The notes under the pieces are model-generated. The model did not search any database. It worked only from the letters and a program-made list of their open reading frames with translations, and was not told where the DNA came from. From contig QQNF01000002.1 of NCBI GenBank assembly GCA_003402705.1, forward strand, positions 62,001 through 126,000: a stretch of 64,000 nucleotides of DNA, in the 5' to 3' direction. Made by a program: the position numbers and the translations under genes. This document shows, in pieces, positions 57,929 to 64,000 of the stretch. Positions within the stretch are counted from its first letter, which is position 1, and each line of letters starts with the position of its first letter. This DNA comes from Verrucomicrobiota bacterium (GTDB lineage: Bacteria > Verrucomicrobiota > Verrucomicrobiia > Verrucomicrobiales > V1-33).

Positions 57929-59257
57929 TCATGCGATGATGTCGCGGATGAGCCTGCCGCCGTCGATGATTTCGATAGGGCGGTTGCCTGGGGCCATGAG
58001 TTCCTTGTCGGCGACGATGCCGAGCTGGTGGTAGACGGTGGTCATGACGTCTTCGACGGTGACTGGGTTGAGATCGGGTTCGGAGGCGGTGGCGTCGGTG
58101 CTGCCGAAGATGTGGCCTTTGGTGATACCGCCGCCTGCGAGCATGGTGGAGAAGACGCGGGCGAAGTGGTCGCGGCCTGCGGAGCTGTTGATTTTGGGGG
58201 TGCGGCCGAATTCGGAGGTGACGAGGACGAGAGTGCTGTCGAGGAGCCCTTGTTCGTCGAGGTCCGAGATGAGAGCGGCGAGGGCTTTATCGAGGGGCGG
58301 GAGTTGTTTTTTGATACTGTCGGCGATGCCGGAGTGGTGGTCCCAGCCGTCGTAGGAGACGGTGACGAAGCGGACGCCGGCGGCGACGAGACGACGAGCG
58401 AGGAGGAGGCGCATGCCAGCGGTGGATTTGCCGTATCGGTCGATGGAGGCGGGGGATTCGGCGGAGAGGTTGAAGGCTTCGCGTGCTTCCGGGGCGCTGA
58501 TGAGCGTGTAGGCCTGCTGGTAGAATTCGTCCATGGCGCCGAGGGCGTCGGCGTTGGTTTCGAGTGAGCGGAAGTGGTCTTCGACGGCGGAGCGCATGTC
58601 TTTGCGGGCGTCGAGACGGGCGGTGTCGATGCCTTCGGGGAGGGAGAGGTCGCGGACCTTGAAGCGGTTGCCTTCGGGGTCGCTGCCGACGCCGAAGGCG
58701 GCGTACTTGGCGCTGAGGTAGCCTGTGCCTGCGAATTCGCGGGAGTCTGGGACGGAGACGTAGGCTGGGAGATTGTTACGGGGGCCGAATTCGTGGGAGA
58801 CGACGCTGCCGATGCTAGGGTGTTTGAGGGCAGGGCTCATGCGGTAGCCCGTGAACATGGTGTAGGAGGCGCGGCCGTGGTCGGCCTCGCGGCCGGAGAG
58901 ACTGCGGACGACGGTGATTTTGTCGGCGACCTTAGCCATGCTGGCGAGGGATTCGCTGAAGACGACGCCGGGGAGGGCGGTTTTGACGACGCCGAGCGGG
59001 CCGCGGTATTCGAGCGGGGCTTCTGGTTTGGGGTCCCAGCTTTCCTGAGCGGACATGCCGCCGCCGAGGGTGATGTGGATGACGCTCTTGGCTTTGCCTT
59101 CGCGGCTTTGGTAGTGTTTCTGGTCGGCGCGGGCGGAGAGGCGGAAGAAGTCGGCGAGCGAGAGACCGGCGGCGGAGAGGGCGCCGATCTGGAGGAGGCT
59201 GCGGCGCTGAAGGAGGCGGGCGTTGCGGTAGCCTTGGCAGGATTGGGGAGAGTGCAT
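57929..59257 (-). CDS. DUF1501-family exported protein
   Basis: The 442-residue protein has a Tat-like N-terminus (LLQRRSLLQIGALSAAGLSLADFFRLSARA) and the DUF1501 pattern: KAKSVIHITLGGGMSAQESWDPKPEAP in outline, GVVFSESLASMAKVADKITVVRSLSGREADHG, SIGSVVSHEFGPRNNLPAYVSVPD, FVTVSYDGWDHHSGI, LVLVTSEFGRTPKINSSAGRDHFARVFSTMLAGGGI. The SDGWDHH and EFGRTP motifs place it in the alkaline-phosphatase/sulfatase-like superfamily. Enzymatic activity is unproven. It is the first gene of the DUF1501/PPC/DUF1549-DUF1553/PSCyt1-WD40 operon. Confidence 0.94.
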   Translation of the reverse strand: MHSPQSCQGYRNARLLQRRSLLQIGALSAAGLSLADFFRLSARADQKHYQSREGKAKSVIHITLGGGMSAQESWDPKPEAPLEYRGPLGVVKTALPGVVFSESLASMAKVADKITVVRSLSGREADHGRASYTMFTGYRMSPALKHPSIGSVVSHEFGPRNNLPAYVSVPDSREFAGTGYLSAKYAAFGVGSDPEGNRFKVRDLSLPEGIDTARLDARKDMRSAVEDHFRSLETNADALGAMDEFYQQAYTLISAPEAREAFNLSAESPASIDRYGKSTAGMRLLLARRLVAAGVRFVTVSYDGWDHHSGIADSIKKQLPPLDKALAALISDLDEQGLLDSTLVLVTSEFGRTPKINSSAGRDHFARVFSTMLAGGGITKGHIFGSTDATASEPDLNPVTVEDVMTTVYHQLGIVADKELMAPGNRPIEIIDGGRLIRDIIA

Positions 59258-59332
59258 GGGCGGAACGAGGATTCCGCTTACATTAAGACTGGCTCAGGAA
59301 GCGTCCGGGACGTGATCGCGGAGGGGGAGGCG

Positions 59333-60718
59333 TTACTTGACGGCCTCGAGTTGGGGTTGTTTCCATGAGCCGTTGAGGGCGTCGACTTTGGGCCAGTAGA
59401 GGCGGAGGGAGATCCAGAACGGTCCGGAGGGAGAGGGGAGCCAGTTGGATGCGCGGTCCGGGCCTGGGGATTCGTGCTGGATGTGGAGAGTGATGCCGCC
59501 GTCGGGGTCGGATTTGAGGTTAGGCAGCATGGGGGAGTTGATGAGGTAGCGGTTGAGGGGATTGGCGTAGAGGAGACTGGCGGGGAGCTGGTACATGGTG
59601 GCGGACCAGAAGGCGTGGACGGGCGGGGATTGGCCTGGGGCGAAGCGGAGCGTGTAGCGGTATTTGGAACCGTCGAGTGGTTGGCCTGCGGAGTCGAGTC
59701 GGTTGGCTGGGTAGATGGCTTCGGCGGGGGAGTTGCCCCAGAGCCCGACCGCGGCGGCGAGGAAGCGGTAGGAGTAATTGTTTTTGAGGTGATCGCGGGA
59801 GCCGAAGATGGCGGCGGAGGTGATTTTTCCGGCGGCGAAATCGGTGGTTAGGGAGGAGAAGTCTTTCCATGCGTCGGCCATGCCGTCTTTCATGGCCTGC
59901 TGGATGGCTGGGTCGGCTTTGGATGGGTCGAAGGGGCCATCGGCTCCAAGGCCGAGGGAGGCGAAGCGTGCGCGGAGGTCTTTTTCGGAGGGATGGACCG
60001 GGCAGAAGTGGTCGAGGATGAAGTCGAGGAGGGAGAAGAACTGGAGGGAGGATTTCTGGTCGTCGGGGCTGAGGGGAGAGGGGAAGGAGAGTTCGGGGGC
60101 CGGGCCAGGAGCGCAGAGGTCGAGATAGGCGCAGAGTGGTTCGACCTTATAGGCGGCCTGGATGCGGCGGACGTTATCGATGTCTTCCGGGTTGAGGAGT
60201 TGGGTACGGAAGATGGCGATGCCGAGGTTGGTTTCGCAGCGGAAGACCTTGGTGATGCCGGGTGGGGTTTTGCCGTTCCATGAGGGACCGGCGAGGAGGA
60301 ATCGGCCGCCGGAGTTGCCGGTGGTGCGGCTGCCGGCGTAGTCGAAGTTGTGGGTGTAGGCGTCGATGAACTGGATGGAGAAGTAGCGGTTTTTGTCGAT
60401 GGGCGGGATGGAGAAGACGAGTGGTTCGCGGCGGAGGTCGAAGCCGACCATGGAGTAGGGCGTGTCGGAGTTGGGGGTTTGGATGGTGGTGTCTTCGGGG
60501 GTGAAGACCCGGCCGACGCTGCCGAGGTGGTTGAGGGAGTTCTTGTATTCCGGGCTTTGTTTGTTGATGGCGTAGGCGTGGAGGACGCGGTAGCCGTCGA
60601 CGATGGGGAAGCCGTAGGTGGTGGCTTCTTTGGCGATGGCGCGGACTTCGTCGGGGGTGAGGGCAAGGGCGTTGGAGGCTAGGGAGAGGCAGATGAAGGC
60701 GGAAAGGAGGCGGAGCAT
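59333..60718 (-). CDS. exported DUF1254/DUF1214-domain protein
   Basis: The 461-residue protein has a signal peptide (MLRLLSAFICLSLASNALA). The DUF1254 domain covers about 25-150 (EATTYGFPIVDGYRVL, HLGSVGRVFTPEDTTIQTPNSDTPYSMVGFDLRREPLVFSIPPID, each in part) and the DUF1214 domain the C-terminal third (YRYTLRFAPGQSPPVHAFWSATMYQLPASLLYANPLNRYLINS, in part; SPSGPFWISLRLYWPK). The pair of domains is widespread but poorly characterised and is often periplasmic. It is 70 bases downstream of the acyltransferase gene and may be co-transcribed with it. Confidence 0.93.
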   Translation of the reverse strand: MLRLLSAFICLSLASNALALTPDEVRAIAKEATTYGFPIVDGYRVLHAYAINKQSPEYKNSLNHLGSVGRVFTPEDTTIQTPNSDTPYSMVGFDLRREPLVFSIPPIDKNRYFSIQFIDAYTHNFDYAGSRTTGNSGGRFLLAGPSWNGKTPPGITKVFRCETNLGIAIFRTQLLNPEDIDNVRRIQAAYKVEPLCAYLDLCAPGPAPELSFPSPLSPDDQKSSLQFFSLLDFILDHFCPVHPSEKDLRARFASLGLGADGPFDPSKADPAIQQAMKDGMADAWKDFSSLTTDFAAGKITSAAIFGSRDHLKNNYSYRFLAAAVGLWGNSPAEAIYPANRLDSAGQPLDGSKYRYTLRFAPGQSPPVHAFWSATMYQLPASLLYANPLNRYLINSPMLPNLKSDPDGGITLHIQHESPGPDRASNWLPSPSGPFWISLRLYWPKVDALNGSWKQPQLEAVK

Positions 60719-60788
60719 GGTGGGAGCGGAGTTGGAATTCAGGGCTAACGGCGGAGACGGGGAGCGTCTAGCAGGGATTGGGTGTGGA

Positions 60789-62393
60789 TCAGGGATGGGG
60801 GGCTGGAGTGGGGCGGGATTTTCTGGAGTTGAGGAGGGCGCCGATCCATGAGTAGCGGACGAGGAGGTGATAGGTTGCGAGGAGGATGATGAACACGGAG
60901 GAGCAGACGATGAGGAATTTTGGAGCGGGCGGCAGTGGCCAGTCGCGGACGAGGAGTTGGGCGGCGAGGACGAGTGGGAGGTGAGCGAGGTACATCCAGT
61001 ATGAGGCGTCGGAGAGGTAGCGGACCCATGGGCGTTGGCTGGAGGCGAAGTGGTGGAAGAGACCGATCATGGCGGAGCACATGGTCCATGCGTAGGTGAC
61101 CTGGAGGAGGACGGCGGCGGGGCGTGAGGGGGCGGTGAAGGTAGCGTGGAGGCCTGCGGGGAGGATGATGAAGAGGGCGAGGGGCAGGGAGATTTTCCAG
61201 AGGCGGCCGATGCCTTGGGTGGAGGCGCGGCTGTCGAACCAGAGAGCGCCGAAGGCGAAGAAGACTGCGTAGTAGGCGAGGAGGTGGAGAGGAGGCAGGA
61301 GGCTGGTGGAGGTGTCAGGGCCGAAGGAAGGGAAGTCGCGGCCCATGAACCATGCGGGGATGGCGGTGAGTGGGATGAGCCAGAGGAGGGGCATTGGAGA
61401 GTCGAGGGCGGGCCGTGGTTTCTGGAGCCAGCGGATGCGGTTGGCGATGCGGGTCCAGACGGCGAAGCCGGCGAACATCCAGCAGAGGAACCAGAGGAAC
61501 CAGAGGTGGTGGAGGAGCGGGTATAAGCGGAGGAATTGGGAGATGGCGGCGAGGGGTGATGGTGGAGCGATGGGGGGAGCGCCGAGCATGGCGCGGATGG
61601 CGTTGCGGCCATCGCGGACGGCGGCTGGGTTGAGGGAGACCTTGAGGAGATTGGCGATGAATTCTGTGGTGGGTGGGTCTGCGGTGGTGGCGTTGAGGGC
61701 GGATTCGCCGCGGAGGTTGGTGGCGAGCGGGTCGGCGTGGGCGTCGAGGAGGAGACGTGCGATTTCGGGGTGGCCGAAGAAGGCGGCGGCGTGGAGGGCG
61801 GTGGCACCGTCGCGGTTGGGGTGGCGCGGGTCTGCGCCTTGAGCGAGGAGGAAGCGAACGGTTTCGGGATGGCCTTGGATGGCGGCGAAGCTGAGTGGTG
61901 TGATGCCGGAGACGGGGTCCTGGGCGTTTGGGTCTGCGCCGGCTTTGATGAGGGATGTGACGAGGGGGGAGTTTCCGTCGGAGCTGGCGGACCAGAGATT
62001 GGGAGCGGCGTTGGCGGCGACCGATAGTGGGAGGGCGGCGGCGGATCGGGCGGCGGTTGCGGCGATCCAATTGGTGAGGGGAATGAAGGTGATGAGGCCG
62101 AGGAGGAGGGGGAGGAGGACGCGCTGGAAGCGGTGGGCGAGGAGGGCGCGGAGGCCTTTCTGCCGCCAGAGCATGGCGGTGAAGAAGCCGCTGAGGAGAA
62201 AGAAGAGAGGCATGCGGAAGCCGTGGATGGCTTCGAAGAACAGGTGGAATGCGGGGCTGGAGCGGGAGTCCTGGACGGTCCATGGGGTGCCTGCGAAGGA
62301 GAGGGCGGCGTGGAGAGCGATGCCGAGGAGCATGGCGAAGGCTCGGAGGGCATCGAGGTCGTGGCGGCGGGTGGGGAGAGGAGGCGGGGTCAT
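60789..62393 (-). CDS. acyltransferase-3 membrane protein with inserted ankyrin repeats
   Basis: The 534-residue protein begins with an acyltransferase-3 core: RRHDLDALRAFAMLLGIALHAALSF contains the catalytic-type His28, and GFRMPLFFLLSGFFTAMLWRQKG and FQRVLLPLLLGLITFIPLT form the next helices. At about 132-255 come ankyrin repeats (SPLVTSLIKAGADPN, GITPLSFAAIQGHPETVRFLLAQGADPR, GATALHAAAFFGHPEIARLLLDAHADP; each in part). The membrane core then resumes (LYPLLHHLWFLWFLCWMFAGF to the end). Members of the family acylate surface sugars. The start at 62393 (MTPPPLPTRRHD) was chosen at the family start. The soluble insertion between membrane helices is unusual. Confidence 0.92.
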   Translation of the reverse strand: MTPPPLPTRRHDLDALRAFAMLLGIALHAALSFAGTPWTVQDSRSSPAFHLFFEAIHGFRMPLFFLLSGFFTAMLWRQKGLRALLAHRFQRVLLPLLLGLITFIPLTNWIAATAARSAAALPLSVAANAAPNLWSASSDGNSPLVTSLIKAGADPNAQDPVSGITPLSFAAIQGHPETVRFLLAQGADPRHPNRDGATALHAAAFFGHPEIARLLLDAHADPLATNLRGESALNATTADPPTTEFIANLLKVSLNPAAVRDGRNAIRAMLGAPPIAPPSPLAAISQFLRLYPLLHHLWFLWFLCWMFAGFAVWTRIANRIRWLQKPRPALDSPMPLLWLIPLTAIPAWFMGRDFPSFGPDTSTSLLPPLHLLAYYAVFFAFGALWFDSRASTQGIGRLWKISLPLALFIILPAGLHATFTAPSRPAAVLLQVTYAWTMCSAMIGLFHHFASSQRPWVRYLSDASYWMYLAHLPLVLAAQLLVRDWPLPPAPKFLIVCSSVFIILLATYHLLVRYSWIGALLNSRKSRPTPAPHP

Positions 62394-62556
62394 GGGAGCG
62401 GTAGCGCTGGGGCGGTGTTTAGCAGAAAGGAGTCCGCATCGTCGAGGGAAACGGGGATGCGTCGCCGGGATTGGGGGATGGCGATTGAACGAAGGTGCAG
62501 GTGGGGGAGGTGGTTGCGCGGATTGACAGGGGAGGGGGAGATGCGGATGGTGCGCG

Positions 62557-62778
62557 ATGAGATTCACGAATGCGCTGATGCTGGCTGCCGCGGTGGCGGG
62601 ACTTTTTTCGTCGTGTGTGGCGGGACGGGTGGACCGTGTGGAGGATCGGGTGGATCGGCGCGAGGACCGGGTGGACCGGCGGCATTACAACGGGCCAGCG
62701 GACCGGGTGGAGGATTACTACGACAAGCGTGAGAATGTGAATGACAAGCTGCGCGGGCGGCGGGCGATTCTGTACTGA
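62557..62778 (+). CDS. small charged lipoprotein
   Basis: The 73-residue protein begins MRFTNALMLAAAVAGLFSSC, a signal peptide with a possible lipobox (LFSSC). The remainder is highly charged with VDRVEDRVDRREDRVDRR repeats and Tyr/Asp-rich sequence (YYDKRENVNDKLRGRR). It may lie in the envelope and bind nucleic acid, phosphate or other charged surfaces; this is speculation. It is well separated from neighbours: 163 bases after the divergent acyltransferase start and 119 before the next start. Confidence 0.75.
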   Translation: MRFTNALMLAAAVAGLFSSCVAGRVDRVEDRVDRREDRVDRRHYNGPADRVEDYYDKRENVNDKLRGRRAILY

Positions 62779-62897
62779 GCGGGTGGTGGTGCAGATAACG
62801 TTTGGCAGGTGGGGGAATTCTCATTAGAAGGGGAGGGCTGCTGTCGGTTTGTGCCGGATGGCTGCTCCTGAGAGCTAACATTTTCCAACTGAAGAAT

Positions 62898-63722
62898 ATG
62901 AGAATCCAACTGTTTCCGAGATTAGTAGCGGCGGTGACTGCTGTGGTGGTGGTGAAGGCGGCGGCTGCGGATCCGCTGTCGAATGCGGCGGCGGTGGTTC
63001 CGGAGGCTGATCTGGCGCAGCAGTTGGCGAATCCTGTGGCGAGTCTGATTTCGGTGCCTTTTCAGGCGAACTGGGATTTCGGGATTGGGGTGAATGATGC
63101 GACGCGGTTCACGCTGAACATTCAGCCGGTGATTCCGATGAGTTTGAATGATGACTGGAATCTGATTGTGCGGACGATCCTGCCGGTGATTGACGCGGAG
63201 TCGCCTGCGCCGGGGGTGGCGAGTGCGTCTGGGTTGGGGGATACGGTGCAGAGTTTTTTCTTTTCGCCGAAGGCACCGGTGGGCGGGTGGATTCTGGCGG
63301 GCGGGCCGGTGGCGTTGTGGCCGACGGCGACGGATGCGCAGTTAGGGGGAGAGAAGTGGGGGTTGGGGCCGACGGGGCTGGCGTTGAAGCAGGACGGGCC
63401 GTGGACGTACGGGGTTCTGGTGAACCATTTGTGGTCGGTGGCTGGGGACGGGAGCCGGCCGGATGTGAATGCGAGTTTTGTGCAGCCGTTCTGTTCCTAC
63501 ATTACGAAGACGAAGACGACGTTCACGGTGAATTCGGAGTCGACGTATGACTGGAGCCGGAGCCAGTGGAACATGCCGGTGAATTTTGTGGTGTCGCAGT
63601 TGTTCAAGATCGGGAAGCAGCCGATGCAGGCATTTGTGGGGGGGCGGTACTATCTGGATGGACCGAGTGGCGGGCCTGAGTGGGGGATCCGGGCTGGATT
63701 GGTGCTGTTGTTTCCGAAATGA
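62898..63722 (+). CDS. outer-membrane transporter-like beta-barrel protein
   Basis: The 274-residue protein has a signal peptide (MRIQLFPRLVAAVTAVVVVKAAAA). Its sequence has the regular alternation of an outer-membrane beta barrel and the motif set PVASLISVPFQANWDFGIG, FTLNIQPVIPMSLNDDWNLIVRTILPVID, LGDTVQSFFFSPKAP, GGPVALWPTATDAQLGGEKWGLGPTGLAL (each in part) and a C-terminal LVLLFPK. It resembles a widespread family called transporters without known substrate. The start was set at MRIQLF for the signal peptide. It lies 39 bases upstream of the OprB-like gene, so a shared role in uptake is possible. Confidence 0.85.
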   Translation: MRIQLFPRLVAAVTAVVVVKAAAADPLSNAAAVVPEADLAQQLANPVASLISVPFQANWDFGIGVNDATRFTLNIQPVIPMSLNDDWNLIVRTILPVIDAESPAPGVASASGLGDTVQSFFFSPKAPVGGWILAGGPVALWPTATDAQLGGEKWGLGPTGLALKQDGPWTYGVLVNHLWSVAGDGSRPDVNASFVQPFCSYITKTKTTFTVNSESTYDWSRSQWNMPVNFVVSQLFKIGKQPMQAFVGGRYYLDGPSGGPEWGIRAGLVLLFPK

Positions 63723-63761
63723 GGGGTTTGTGAGTTAGAATACTGGTGGAAGGTGAGCTTT

Positions 63762-64000
63762 ATGAAATCGATCTCGTGTGTTTGTGCGTTTGGGTTTACT
63801 GGCATGGTGGCGGCGCTGGCTGGCGGGCAACCGGTGGTGGGGCCGCGTGTTGAAGTGGGAGGTGAGGCAGGGGCAGGGACTGGGTATGGCGGGTCGCTGA
63901 TGGAGCGGGAGAGACTGCTGGGATCGATGTGGGGGCGGCGGGACTGGATGGCGGAGCACGGGGTGACGGTGGAGCGGACGGGGGTCTATACGCTGCAGGG
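63762..64000 (+). CDS. OprB-like carbohydrate porin (N-terminal part)
   Basis: The first 79 codons are present; the gene runs off the right edge. It begins MKSISCVCAFGFTGMVAALA, a signal peptide, and reaches LLGSMWGRRDWMAEHGVTVERT, the typical OprB start (G-x-W-GxRDxLAxxGV). OprB porins admit sugars through the outer membrane, which suits the polysaccharide-degrading genes nearby. It follows the transporter-like gene after 39 bases on the same strand. Confidence 0.75.
   Translation, partial: MKSISCVCAFGFTGMVAALAGGQPVVGPRVEVGGEAGAGTGYGGSLMERERLLGSMWGRRDWMAEHGVTVERTGVYTLQ

Noticed and set aside
1-64000. Oriented YTAGG or CCATG motif acting as a KOPS-like chromosome signal
   Set aside because: CCTAA and CCTAG occur on the plus strand as well, and the excess of CCATG and TTAGG is explained by codon-pair preferences (NCA-TGG, CCT-AAC, CTA-GGG). 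The claim would need genome-wide counts.

Overview
The window is bacterial, high in GC and densely coded, and its gene families point to the PVC superphylum, most likely Verrucomicrobiota. Hallmarks are DUF1080, DUF1501, DUF1549/DUF1553 and Planctomycete-type cytochrome (PSCyt1) genes, PVC-type heme-binding dehydrogenases fused to ThuA or LamG modules, an autotransporter-associated beta-strand repeat protein ending in a D-x-D-x-D-G segment, Tat-exported Gfo/Idh oxidoreductases and sulfatases. Housekeeping genes (adk, rdgB, ilvC, ilvH, priA, murG, an LptF/LptG permease) show that this is a chromosome. I cannot name a genus. The + strand is strongly G-rich whichever strand carries the gene, except between about 5.8 and 8.6 kb.

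Layout. 1-5.1 kb (minus strand): 3' part of a homoserine-dehydrogenase-like oxidoreductase gene is cut by the window edge; then DUF1080 and NUDIX proteins, a TPR protein, a PpiD-like chaperone and an adenylate kinase. rdgB is divergent at 5.16 kb. 5.8-8.8 kb: a region of different composition with a hairpin element, a ThuA gene, a decayed PSCyt1/DUF1553 remnant, a remnant and an intact copy of a DUF1016 nuclease gene, and a truncated sigma-factor-like gene. 8.9-25.1 kb (minus strand): a 1404-residue ThuA/SGNH-like/dehydrogenase/cytochrome fusion, ilvC and ilvH, a sulfatase, an HtrA-like protease whose second PDZ domain lies in another frame, a secreted protein, comF with a [2Fe-2S] ferredoxin and a pseudopilin, a discoidin-like lipoprotein, a Gfo/Idh oxidoreductase, a DoxX protein and an LptF/LptG permease.

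25.2-46.2 kb: mostly plus strand. An MFS transporter and a K+ channel converge on a GbsR-type regulator plus epimerase pair with a perfect 20-bp palindrome at its start. priA, a lipoprotein, a 1424-residue DUF1080/dehydrogenase/LamG/cytochrome fusion, an alpha/beta hydrolase and murG follow. A minus-strand sugar isomerase is next, then a four-gene Gld-like ABC transporter operon closed by a terminator, a TolB-like protein and a lipoprotein. 46.4-62.4 kb (mostly minus strand): a large beta-strand repeat surface protein, a small cytochrome lipoprotein (plus strand), a four-gene DUF1501/PPC/DUF1549-DUF1553/PSCyt1-WD40 operon, a DUF1254 protein and an acyltransferase with an inserted ankyrin domain. 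The window closes on the plus strand with a small charged lipoprotein, an outer-membrane protein and the start of an OprB-like porin gene.

Functionally, much of the window encodes the exported carbohydrate-degradation and cytochrome apparatus typical of these bacteria, set between core cell-wall, replication and amino-acid genes. The observations that most deserve follow-up are the split HtrA gene, the compositional island with its decayed genes, the acyltransferase-ankyrin fusion, the pseudopilin-ferredoxin-ComF operon, the GbsR operator and the degenerate SGNH module in the 1404-residue fusion. No tRNA, rRNA, CRISPR array or complete insertion sequence was found.
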